From positions 7,490,870 to 7,554,869 of the forward strand of contig JARUPZ010000019.1 of the NCBI GenBank assembly GCA_031213475.1: a DNA stretch of 64,000 bases. Reading direction: 5' to 3'. Shown piece by piece: positions 1 to 10,657 of the stretch. The stretch's first letter is position 1; each line of letters starts with the position of its first letter. Position numbers and translations under genes: made by a program. The DNA is from Nereocystis luetkeana. Its lineage: Eukaryota; Sar; Phaeophyceae; Laminariales; Laminariaceae. The notes beneath the pieces were generated by a model. The model ran no database searches and had not been told where the DNA came from. It worked only from the letters and a program-made list of their open reading frames with translations.

Positions 1-2754
1 CTCTTTATCATTCCCCTGTCCGTCGGCGTGCCCGACCCGTGCCTTCCCCCTCTTCTTTTTCTTCTTCTCCTGCTTTTGTTCGAGTTGCACCAAGCTGTCT
101 GTGATGGCTTTATCAGCAGCGAAACGTTTCTCCGCCACACGCAGCACCGCTGTAAAAAACATGTTGAACAACAATGGCGCGAGCACACACCCTTGCCGTA
201 GGCCCTGGTTCACGTCGAACATATATGAGCACTCGCCGTCATCCAGCCGCACGCATGCTCGCATGCCGTCGTGGAATTGGCGGATAACGGTGAGCATTCT
301 AGGTGGCACCCCACAGCGAGCCAAGACAGCCCACAGGAGGGTTCGGTCGACGGAGTCATAGGCTTTGGTGAGGTCGACAAAGCACATGAACAGCGGAGTG
401 TCCTTCTTCCTTGCCAATTCCTGCAAGCGTCGCACCACGAACATCATGTCGACCGTCGATCGTTCGGGCCTAAAGCCACACTGCTCCTCTGGCAGGATGC
501 CTTCCCGTTCGCAATAGTCGCTGAGTCGGCGCGCGATGACTTTGAGGAGTACTTGGCCGGCATGCGCGACAAGGGAAATGCCACGATAGTTACCACACTC
601 CGTCCTGTCTCTCTTCTTGTGCAGCACCTTAATCGTTGCATCCTTCCATTGCTGCGGCACGACCCCTCCCTTCCACACAGCGACGATAATCTCGTAAAAG
701 CTTCCCAAGGTGTCCGAGTCTCCCTCGTCGGCCAGGACCTTCAGAAGTTCAGCTGGGAGACCATCAGGCCCAACCGCCTTGCGGTTCGCCATCGCCCTGA
801 TCGCGTCTTCCACCTCGTATCTAGACGGGACGTCGTCCAGCGGACTGCACGAAGGCCAAACCTTGAGCTCATCGACGATAGTCGGGTCGAGGGTCGATGA
901 CTTGGTGTTTAGCAGCTTATGGAACCACCTTACCCATCGTTCCCGGATGAGGCCTATGTCTCGTAGTAATCTACCTTCCTCGTCCCTGATGTACTGCGAA
1001 TGGAAAGTCCTCTTTCCTTCCACATTCACCCCCTTAAGGTGATTGTAGAACCCAAACTGATCGCCTTCTTGGATACGCCTTTCGAGTTGACGGACGTATT
1101 CCTCGAAGAACTTCTGCATTCCGTCCGTCCTCGCATGTTTGAGCTGTTTAGTGGCAATCTTCCCAGCTTTTCGCAGATTTTTGTCTTCAGGGTTAGCACG
1201 TAGTTGCGTCCTCGCATTTTCCTTCTCCTGCCATCGTGAGTGCACCTCTGCTTTTACCTCTTCGGGCGTACACCAGCCCAGCGGCCCTTGTTTTCGACTG
1301 GTATGAGGTGCTAGTTTAGCAGCAGTCGACAGCACGATCTCCACTAGAACAGTTGCCTTATCATCGACACTCCCAATTGTACCAGGCGGTGGGGGGGTAA
1401 GTTTCGTTATTTCCCTATTGAGGTCCGCTCGGAGACCGGGGTCTGCCATCAACCGTTGTAAATCAATAGCTCGTTTTCCGCTGCCTGCTTTTACCCTCCG
1501 ATTCGGCGTGAACCGACCCAAGAGGCGAATATTGCAGACCACGAGGTTGTGGTCAGATTCATGCCGATCCTCTTGGGGTTTCCGTAATGTCATGTTGCGG
1601 ACCAGGCGTCGATCAACTTGCCGAGTAAGGATGTAGTCTAGCCTACACTGACCCTTCCCGGAGTTTGGAGATTGGAAAGTGTACGACACTCCGCGAGTAG
1701 GTGTGGCAAAGAACGTGTTGAGGAGCGCAAGCCTGTTGTCATCTGCGAGGAGGAGTAGTCGCTCTCCGTTGTTGTTCAATCCATCGCGCCCGTATTTACC
1801 CATCACCTTACTGCCGGCACATCCGCTCTCTCGCTTGCCGGTGCGAGCATTTGCATCCAAGGGCACAAGTAGGTGATCCCCACTTGGAACCCCCGAGACG
1901 ACTTTGTTCAGTTCGTTCCAGAAGTGGTCTTTCTCGCGAACGGGTGCATCCAGTATCGGCGCATAGCCGACAACAAAAGAAACAGCATTTGATTTGCCCT
2001 CAAGTTGAATGCGAACTTTCATCAGTCTGGCACTAACGCACTCCACCTCGAGACCATCCTTGCCCACACCTGCCACAATAGACTCCCTGACAGCTAGTCC
2101 TACACCATGGGTGCCCTTCCTCTCGTATTTGCTGCCGTCTGCTCCAGAGCAAAAAATCGTGTATCCAGCTGCTGTGAACGTGCTATGCCCGTCTCGCCTA
2201 GTCTCTTGGAGACCTACGACATCGCATCCTAGTTCCTGGCATACCTTCATGATGACCTCGCTGTGGCCGATGCCATTTTTGCCGTTGAAGGCGAGTGTGC
2301 GAACATTGAACGTACCCACGACGAGTTCCCCAGCTCTGTACCTAGCCCTAGCATCTGAGCGTAACCTTCGAGCTTCTCTGCGACCTTTCCGACCTTGCCT
2401 CCTCTTCTTCCGTGCTGCGTGTTTTTTCTCCTCTACCCTCCGCTTTTCCCAGGCGGTGGGTTTCTTCCGTTCCGTGTTTTTTCGCCCGGCCCGGTTCGTG
2501 CCGAGGTTCCGACGTGCTGGGGGCAGCAATCCCAACGCGCCTCGACGCCCATCATCTCCTAGATGACGTCGAATGGGGTGCTTACTCACGTGGATCCTAG
2601 CCTCTCTTCTCCGTTCGCTACGAGTTCCACGCCTTCCGCGACGGTGATACGACACGGCTACCGCAGGCCATACTGCCGCGTGGAAAAATCCGCGAGGAAA
2701 CTTTCCGCCATATCGCTGGCCATCACCGCCGGCTTGACCATGCTCGAACGCTAG
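1..2754 (-). CDS. LINE ORF2: APE-type endonuclease plus reverse transcriptase, open at the left edge
   Basis: One minus-strand frame stays open from a stop at 2757-2755 to the window edge (918 codons). By this family's known function the product nicks target DNA and primes reverse transcription there. A basic leader rich in Arg and Lys runs to about 2330. The endonuclease follows with GTFNVRTL, QETRR, GYAPI, LDANARTG and SDHNLVV, the N/E/Y/D-N/SDH series of APE-like LINE nucleases (about 2330-1500). A linker about 500 nt long leads to reverse transcriptase motifs FVDLTKAYDSVDR (near 350-390) and QGLRQGCVLAPLLFN (near 180). A lysine-rich stretch lies just before the edge, and the YxDD motif must lie outside the window. 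I found no in-frame ATG before 2250, so the true start is upstream, non-ATG or lost. The frame looks intact and the copy may be young. Confidence 0.9.
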
Positions 2755-3196
2755 TTAGACGCGCAAGCAAGGTCAAGGCCGCGCTCCACTGGGAGCTCTA
2801 GCACGTGTTGGGGAAGCCGCTGGCCGGACCTCCACCCCGGCCGGGGAGCAGCCGAGGGAGGTAGTTGTACGTCTACTGGTATACTCAAAAATCGTAAGAA
2901 GCAACTTGTAAGAATGCAAGCTAAATACAACTCTCGCATCGGCCCCGCGTGGCGCCATTGTTAGTCGTAGCACGCATTCAATCCGAATAATACGTTAGTA
3001 ACAGCGTATACATGTAGTACTCGCACAGGCTCCGTACCTGTACATACATTGTTGGCTCTCGCATCGACCCCGCATGGCACGATTTTGGGAGCTCCGATTC
3101 AATCCGCAAAATATATTTCTATTCGACGCTGAGATGTAGCTGAAAGAATACCTACGAGACGCGCTACGGAAACGTTTCCTTCCTGATCCCCATTTA
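2755..3196. other. Spacer between LINE and TIR element
   Basis: No reading frame or repeat that I can support. It may include the 5' part of the neighbouring LINE (around 2755-2900), but no boundary is visible. Confidence 0.4.
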
Positions 3197-5051
3197 CCGT
3201 AATAATGCGACTAAACGCCCCCCTCCCCCGGACCCACTTTTTGAGCTCGCTATCTCCACAGCGAGAACGTCAGCGCCGAAGAGGATGACGTTGGACAAAC
3301 CTCGTCGAGGGCTTTCCGAAATGGTGTCGTTCGGCATTGACAACGTCTTTGTTAGAGCCCATCTTAACGGGGACTTCTACTTTTTTCAATTCGTTTTTTT
3401 TATTTTTTTTCCCAATTCAATTTGCATCTGATTGACCGAAGAGTGAATGACCAAGCAGGAAAAGTAGAAATTTGAATTTGAGTGAAAAGTCTTTTGAGAA
3501 CTTTTTTTCGTGTGATTTTTTTAATTTCAATGTGGAATTTGGGAGTTCCTCGGTCTTGATGTAGCATGTTCATGGTGGGTCAATTCTCTTTTGTTTTTTT
3601 GTTTTTTTTCCTTTCTTGCTCTGACTCTCCGTGATTTTCATTTTATTGTTTTCTCTTCCTTTTCTGATTGATAAGCCGTACTGAAGGAGCCGTGTGGCAT
3701 GGTTGGATGACGAACCTGCTCTGCTCGTTTCGTATTGTCTGACGCCAAGGGGCTGGGCATAGTTGACGAACGCAGGGCGGAGACGGCAGTCTGGGTAGCA
3801 AGGTACCAGGCGGATTAACCTGGCTATACTACTCGTACCACAAACTGCTGCCGCCACCTGGAAGGTGCTTTGGGCTTTGGTCTGCCTGTTATTTCCCCTT
3901 CGTTATTTTCCCTTTGTTATTTTTTTTTCCTTGGTTCTTTGTCTTACTCTGTTACAAGTAGTGGTGTTTTTGTTATTTTTTTTCGTTTTTCCAGCTCGTT
4001 CTTTTTCAAGTGTTGGCCACCTCGCCTGCGGGGGGGGGGCACGACAGATTGTTTCTCCTAGTTTTTGCTTTTATTTTTTTTATTTTTCTCTTTCGATTCG
4101 TCTACTTTGTTTTTTGTTTTCTCTTTGATTATTTATTTTCGTTTCTCTATTTCATAGATTGTGTATGTCGTGCCTGTCGTATCTAGTATGATGGCATGGC
4201 TTTGCATTGCCCACTGCAGTGCTTACTGCACACGTGGCAACGTAGTATCTCTGTGGCGTAGCTTTGTGACCACATAACTTGTATCTCTTCTAGGATTGGA
4301 GAATCGGCACGGACACTGGTTGTGCTGGATGTCGACGGGTAGAAAGAACGGTTTAATGTGAAGAACACACACACACCCTCGGTGGAGTCTGGGGCGATTC
4401 TTGGCCGCTTCGGTGACCACGATCGAGGCGATAACACGCGAACCTCAACCAGAGGTGACCGGAGCAATAGCCGCGCCCACGCCCACACACCATAGCACAT
4501 CGTACCCCGGCGGTGGGGCCTCAAAAGTAATCATGGCGGCCGCAATCCCAGTTTTTCGGGCTGCTCGATCGGCCAACAATCCCGAAAACCGAGCAAACGA
4601 GCAAAAAAACAGAGGATACGCTGGAGACCTCGATAGCTGCATCACCGCTGCTGTTCCGCACGTGGCGCTTGAGGGCTTCCTCCGCCCGCCCAACACACGC
4701 CGAGAGTGATAGCTTCCTATCCTGCGCGACCAAAAAGAAAAAGAGGCTGGCGGCGGCGCGCACGCGGCAGCGCAAACGTTCGCTCTGGTCTACGCCCGTC
4801 GCTGTTTGTCGGCTGGGCGTTGTGTGACGCGGCGCGTTCTTCCAGTTTATTCCGAATTATTTTTTTATTGACAATTAATACGTCGTTCCCCGATAGGACA
4901 CAAACATTTGTTTTGTTCGAAATCAAATTAAAATTCATTTAAATTTAAATTTTGTTTCTAAATAGCGTTCCCTGTTAAGATGGGCCTTTACGGAGTTATC
5001 GAGCTCGAAAAGTCGGTTCGGGAGGGGGGGCGTTTACTCGAAGTATTACGG
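3197..5051. mobile_element. 1.86-kb non-autonomous TIR DNA transposon with TA flanks
   Basis: The two ends are long imperfect inverted repeats. Both begin CCGTAATA and carry a shared TAAACGCCCCCCTCCC block, an ACTTTT(T/C)GAGCTCG block and an inner CCCATCTTAAC(G/A)GGGA block about 150 nt in. TA lies outside each end (3195-3196 and 5052-5053), as expected for a Tc1/mariner-type target duplication. The interior is T-rich and holds only short frames, the longest being 102-113 codons near 4183-4709. No transposase motif was seen, so I read it as non-autonomous. The superfamily is inferred from the TA flanks alone. Confidence 0.7.
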
Positions 5052-5403
5052 TATATGGCTTGCAGTACCCCAGGCGTTGGTGATGTAGGTGTTCGGGCCC
5101 GGGGTGCTTTCTTCCAGGGTTGTGCCGTTTTTAAATGGTGATGTAGTCTGTGATAAGAGCGCGCCAAATGCCGCTCGCCGTTCCTTGCCCTCGTCCGGGC
5201 GGCACGTGCAGATACATGGGCTTTAGGGCATATATGTCACATGCCGGACTTCGATACCGCTGCCCTTCGCCCCCTATGCGTCTTGAATTTAACTGCGCGC
5301 TCCATTTGTGCCACTCCTCCAGCTTCTCCTGAATGGCATCGTGACGTTTTGGTCTTGGTGCAAGCCCAAACGAATATTAGGATTAAATGTCAGGCAGTGA
5401 ATG

Positions 5404-5745
5404 CCGGCGTCCCCGGTGGCTTGGTAGGTGGTCCGTGTGCCTATCAATATCAATTTCGTGGGTTCAAGTCTCTCCGAGTTCGTAGGGGCTTTTTCTTGCA
5501 CAAAGAAATTGAATAGCGGAAAGCGCGAGAGCGTGAGTTAGCTACATTCGATGAAAACCGACGAGCAGTGGGAATGCTGAACCCTATGCGCGACAAAAAT
5601 CTAAAGGCACGTACCGGGGGGGAGAAGGGTAGACACCTGTGACCACGGCTTGTCCAGAAGCTCGTTGATGGTAAAACCTCCTACGAGTTAGGCTGGAAAG
5701 TAAAAGCGATGATAAAAGAAAACGTGAAAACTGCAATCTTCGGGA
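5404..5745 (+). mobile_element. tRNA-headed SINE, family S1, copy 1
   Basis: The head resembles a tRNA gene: an A-box-like TGGCTTGGTAGG near 5418 and a B-box-like GGGTTCAAGTC near 5460, so an RNA polymerase III promoter is likely. The body (AGCGCGAGAGCGTGAG, CACGTACCGG) and the tail recur in reverse at 20337-20664 and 35742-36046, with the same order and similar length. A more distant relative with a poly(A) tail is at 50521-50864. Members of such families are copied by a LINE partner. Confidence 0.75.
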
Positions 5746-7300
5746 AAATGAGCGGAAACGAGATAAACGAGTCGCACTTGTACTAATACAGTAGTATCAT
5801 CCTGACTTTTCAATGGTAGTTTGGATGCGCGCCTTGAATATTGTCGGACTCTCCAAAGCTGAAAATGGCGAAAAACTAACCGGTTTCGTCGTTTAAACTG
5901 ACAGCAAGCAGTAGCCCCTTCTTGGCTTCAGGATCACCGAACGAGGCTCATAACCTGTGAAAATTAGGCACCCTGCGTGTTCTGGTATACGCGGTACGAT
6001 ATATATAGATTTGATGCTGTACTAAGCGGCAGACAGGGCTACGATCGGGAGCACTGCACTATGTGGTCAGGTCGTGCGGTGGCTGTCAACGCGGACTTGG
6101 CTGAGGCCCTTGAAGATGGTTTAACTCTGGTATCGTGATATTGTCTTGAAGGAATAGAGCTCAATATAGCTCGTAAAGCAAGGGTTGGACACATTTAATA
6201 ATCCCTCTGGGAGTGGGTAGAAACGGACTAGCGGTGTGCGACTACCACCCCTGTACTCGAGAGCCAGTAATGACATGCAGGCCGATACTAACAAGCGAAA
6301 CAGAGCCAGCACGCACTTGAACCGTAATTCAAGGCACCAGACCGTGTTGCCAAATCTAGCTATGATAGAGAACGTACGCACGGTAGTAAGGTTAATACTG
6401 TTGTTTTGAAACATACTGCCGTTTTTCCGGCTGACTGTTTGTCTCGCGCCTAACCAACATTCTGAGCGATTCGCCAGATGCGACAACTTTTCATATAATC
6501 GGACGATGGAGTAGGCCAGGTGAACTTTCAGAGCGTGGGCGCGTGTTTCGCGCCTGGTACTCCCGCAGCGAGTGAACAACACGTGACTGTACGATAATTT
6601 CTGCTCATGATCATGATCTACGTTACTCAACAGCAGTTGTGCGGTCGTCTAAAATAGATCGACGAGTGAAGAGGTTGTTGTCAGTAGTGGGTAGTGCAAT
6701 TGCTGGGGAGCAGGGCAATCGTTGCCCTGCTGTTCCCTAGGGGTTACCATTTACCTGGTAGTATTTTCGTAGGTTTGTGAAGTATTGATTAAACATACAC
6801 GATACAGCAGCGCGGAGAGTAGACCCGTCGAACAAGAACACGACGGTTGCCACTACTTCTGTATAAATACTCGAAATCTATTACATAAAGCAGCCTAACA
6901 CAGGGGAAGAAACATCACGAGCCGATCGAAAGGTTCTGTGGCACGGTATAGGAAGAGTCAAAGCTCGCCACACTGTCACAGGCGTAGAAAAGCGCCGCAT
7001 CTAATCTTCGCTGGGCCGTTTACTCTACCCCCCCCGGGCACCACGGCCCCTAACGCAACGCAACGCAAACCAACCCAACCAAGCATGATGTGACGCGTTT
7101 ACTACACCAAACCCAATGTCGATGCAGAGGGGCAGGTTGGGCAAAACGAATCCGATTAGAAACGCGCTGCATCTAAACTACGCGGGGACGTTTTCCCCTA
7201 ACCCCCTCAGACACAAGAGCCCTTAGCGGTCGGGGTTGCAGCCGCGTTCACGAGAGACCCTGCGCCCTGGATCGAACCACCGTCCAGCCGGTGGAGTCGT
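5746..7300. other. Unassigned spacer
   Basis: The longest frame is a 169-codon minus-strand frame at 6121-6630 with no recognisable domain, no signal of splicing and ordinary composition. I do not call it a gene. Two C-rich stretches (about 7030 and 7200) follow similar words (CGCTGCATCTAA, CGCCGCATCTAA), suggesting a diverged local duplication. Confidence 0.3.
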
Positions 7301-7304
7301 CGGC

Positions 7305-7400
7305 TTCGCGCTCGCGACCGAAACCGAAATCGCGCTCGCGGCCGAAACCGCGCTTGCGGTCAAAATCGCTCTCGCGGATGAACCTGCGCTTGCGGCAACC
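7305..7400. repeat. GC-rich minisatellite
   Basis: Imperfect tandem units of roughly 24 nt built on TCGCGCTCGCGGCCGAAACC. About four units, decaying to the right. Confidence 0.6.
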
Positions 7401-8079
7401 CCATTGTGCTGTTTGCGCTTTTCGACGAGCCAACTCTCGCGCTAGTGGGAGACTCCACCGTGCTGTATACCCTGTTTAGCGAACCAACGCTCGCACTTGC
7501 GCTCCGATACGTGGGTGACGTGCGCACGCGCGATCTGCTCTGTTGTAAAAACAAAACAGTGGAGCGAACGACGTCCGCCCTCTGCTTATAGAAGCAATAT
7601 TCGAAGAAGAGGGACTCTGTCTCACCTTGACCCGACAGATCAAAGACAGCTGGGCGGTCACAATTGCAACACTGGGACAGGGTGGTGGTGTCCGTGATGG
7701 TAGGATGCCGGCAAGCCTCCCCATCACCGTGAAAGTACTCCCGTCAACCACGCCCTAAGAATGGTTACACGCCAAGACAGGAGCTGCCTTGACGATGGGA
7801 GAACAGGGTACACATTTGCGACGACTCCTGCAAGACCCGCCATAGCGAAGAAAAGAAGCCAGGAGATGAGCAGTCATGCGGAAACCATCAGAATCGTACG
7901 AGGGCTTATAAATAGAAATCCACGCGAATACCACTAGTAAAGCAGGAAGCATCGGAACGTGGCGTAGCAGCAGTCGTACCACTAGTATAGCAAAAACCAT
8001 CGGAACGTCGATGGAATAGTGGGCGGATTGGGGGTGTGGGTAGTTTGGATGGATAGGTGAGTTGGGTTTTCGCCACATA

Positions 8080-8440
8080 GCGTTGCAGCATGGACTTACG
8101 GCATACCGTCGCACCGTCGTTGCAGCATGGACTTACGGCATACCATCGCACCCCTCGGCATCCCATGGCTTGGCATAGGATTCCATGGCGCCGTGGGGAG
8201 TACCGTGGCATTCCATGGGTGGTCCCCGCGGCAGCCGCCACGTCACTCCATGGCAACCCGACGTCATGTCGTGGCAACCCCCACGGTACCCCGATGTCCA
8301 TGACATCTAGGTTAGGGTTAGGGTTAGGGTTAGCGTTCCATGGTATGCTGTGGAGGTCCGTGGAAAGTTCCGTGGTATGCCGTGGAAGATGCCGTGAAAG
8401 GTTTGCTGCAGGTGGTGCCACGGCATACCACGGCATGTCG
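8080..8440. repeat. CCATGG/CCGTGG-rich degenerate repeat block around a telomere-like array
   Basis: Words of the form CCATGGCAT, CCGTGGCAT and GGCATACC(A/G)TGG occur many times on both strands at irregular spacing, and the first 50 bp contain a direct duplication of GCAGCATGGACTTACGGCAT. The block is interrupted by the short telomere-like array at 8310-8333. No coding sense was found. Confidence 0.6.
8310..8333 (+). repeat. Interstitial telomere-like TTAGGG array
   Basis: Four GGTTAG/TTAGGG units in a row. A two-unit relic lies near 23572-23590. Too short and too internal to be a chromosome end. Confidence 0.8.
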
Positions 8441-8583
8441 CGAAAAGGACAATAATAATGCGCATGCCTCTTTTTCGTCTTCAGAATGTGCCGAATTTCG
8501 AAGTGGGGAACTAGGAAACACAACCAAAATCGAGTACGTGTACAAAGGGTTCAAGGGTTGGACCGACAAGCCAATCGTACGGC

Positions 8584-8889
8584 GATGCTGACCCTGACCT
8601 CGTGTGCCCTACTGCTGCTGCTGCTACTGCTGGTTCCCGAGAGTATTCTTGGTTTTCCAAAGAAAAAAGTCCTCTTCGACACGAGTCGTACGAGAGTAGC
8701 GTGCCTCATTCATAGTTTCTTTGGAAGTGTGTGTTTCACTGCTGTCTCGTCGTGTGTAATTCACCTTTTTGTCGGCGACATTTGTCCGCTGGGCTCAACG
8801 CACACGGCGGCAAAGCCAGTCCCAGCGGGCCCTGTGCAACGCGCACGCACAAACGAAACTTTCTCGTGCTGGTGCGGTTGTAAGTCGTG
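8584..8889 (+). CDS. Candidate small secreted-type ORF (unsupported)
   Basis: From the ATG at 8584 the frame reads about 101 residues. It opens with MLTLTSCALLLLLLLLVP, which looks like a signal peptide or membrane anchor, and then gives a cysteine-containing tail ending CWCGCKS. The leucine run is encoded by a CTG-rich microsatellite-like stretch, which could create the same look by chance. No family was recognised, and no splice or promoter signal stands out. It could be a first exon or a random frame. Confidence 0.2.
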
Positions 8890-8904
8890 AAATATCGAAC
8901 GGTT

Positions 8905-9345
8905 TTTGTTTTTTAATTCTACCTATCGAAACCTAACTCTACCAGTACTCGTGGGCAGACTGTGCCTGCCCACAGCAACGTTCGGGCCGTGTCTTAGGGA
9001 TCCCTAAGACATGCTGCAGGTGGTGTTGTCAGGCCCACCCTCCTACTGATCAGGGGGCGGAGGAACAAGAGAAGATCTGATGTAGATGTCGTACAGCAGT
9101 AGTAGTGGTGGCACCTGTCATAACGGTTTTAATTTTGTGAGTTCTACCTAACGAACCCAACTCTACCAGTAGTACTCGTAGGCAGGCCGTGCCTGTCCAC
9201 AGCAACGTTCGGGCGGTGTCCTTAAGACATGCTGCACGTGTGGTATTGTCAGGCCCACCCTCCTACAGATGAGGGGACGGAGAAACGGGAGAGACTCTGC
9301 TGGAAATGTCGTACAGCAGTAGTAGTTGTAGCACCTAACCTGCTA
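8905..9345. repeat. Tandem duplication of about 220 bp
   Basis: Copy 1 (8905-9125) and copy 2 (9126-9345) share CTCTACCAGT, CAGCAACGTTCGGG, AAGACATGCTGCA, GTCAGGCCCACCCTCCTAC and GTCGTACAGCAGTAGTAGT in the same order, offset by 220-224 bp, with scattered differences. No coding meaning is evident. Confidence 0.8.
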
Positions 9346-10319
9346 CGAGAAGCTCTATTGGGCATTCAGCGTAACACTGCCGTATTTCCCTCAACAATTG
9401 TTGACTTACGCTATTCGGAGAACGGCAATGGGGGGCGTTTGGCTCCCCTTCTCGCAGCAGCAGCAGCAGCAGCCTCCTTCCTACCCTTGCTGCGCGCGAC
9501 CCGCTCCGAGACGAAGTTTGTGCCCGTTGGTGCGCGGGCTTCCATGCTTGCGAGTCTATCCGATCGAGCAGCAATTGCTCTGGGACCTTGCACGGCATTA
9601 AGAACTTCGAATTGCGGCTGTTGTTGTAGCAGGTTTGATAAGTATTTCAATTTACTGTGGATCAGGAAGAAACCCTGCCATAAAACGCCACATAATATAT
9701 AGCAAACCCCATCAGGTCACGACCCTGCAGCCAGACGTGACCTTGCACGGCCGTTTGCGAGCGACGAGCAACGACCTCATTAACGCCGTTAATCAATCGC
9801 GCTGAGCGAGCCATGCTTTTACAAGATGATCTCATTTTTGTTACGGTCGATGCGCTGTTGTAGCCAATTCGCGAAAGATTTCGCTGCTCGTACCGACTCT
9901 GGCACGAGCGATTGTTTAGAAGCGATTGTCCTGCGGGTGGGGCTGGATCGCGTAGCTCAAGGTGCAGGGCTCCGTTGAATCCAAAAGTTGGCCCAGACTG
10001 CTTTTATGTGTGTCCGCTATCGATTCGCGCCGTATTCGCGTCAACGTCGAGGGCGGTTTGGGACCAGATTTTGCGAGGTTGGAGTTTCCTTTTCAGGGCG
10101 GACAGACAGACAAGTTTCCAATTTCCGCTGTAGAACCCCCAGGTAAACCTAGGGAATATAACCATCAACTATGTGTCGTGAGTGCGACTCTTGCAGATTT
10201 CATAGTTGTTATTGCCCTCGATGAAATGCATTCGAGCGCTGTGCTCAGTTGGCTTGTCTTTTTTTTATGAAGTCGCTTCACGCTCGCGCATCTCATTGTT
10301 AAACCCGAACGGTTACTAT
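9346..10319. other. Unassigned spacer with a CAG/GCA run
   Basis: A GCA microsatellite sits at 9456-9475. The minus frame 9411-9650 (79 codons, alanine-rich) crosses it. No domain was recognised and I see no gene. Confidence 0.3.
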
Positions 10320-10610
10320 ATTACGGGACAGGGCGGTATGCTGGCCCAACCAGCGTTTTGGTACAGCAGTATTATATATTATATACCAGGTATATATACA
10401 CGTCTATACTCGTTCCTGCTCTGTCGCCCTAAAGGCATATGCTCTCGTGCATTTCACACAAGCGAGCGACAGATTGACACGTATTTTCAACAGCGGGGTT
10501 ATTTACGAGAGTGACGACACATTCGACGAGGATCGCAAAATGAAGGCGAAGTAAAAATAATCGAATGTAAAGTCGTGGTAAAAGAGATCCCCAACAAGCG
10601 GTCAGAGAGT
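10320..10610 (+). repeat. Dispersed repeat R3, copy 1
   Basis: Contains CAGCGGGGTTATTTACGAGAGT, CGACGAGGATCGCAAA and AAGTCGTGGTAAA in the order also found at 12985-13110 and 13430-13540. The nearby GCGTTTTGGTACAGCAGTAT word recurs at 13350, 20085 and 22650. Family unknown; no terminal structure was found. Confidence 0.55.
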
Positions 10611-10657
10611 TGACGACGCTCTGTTGGCCAATGAAAGCATGTCGGTTGTTTACACAA

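Noticed and set aside
6121-6630. 169-codon minus frame
   Set aside because: No recognisable motif, start context or splice support; length is possible by chance.
8310-8333. Chromosome end
   Set aside because: Only four units, followed by genes and repeats on both sides.
9411-9650. 79-codon minus frame with alanine run
   Set aside because: Driven by a GCA microsatellite; no second line of evidence.
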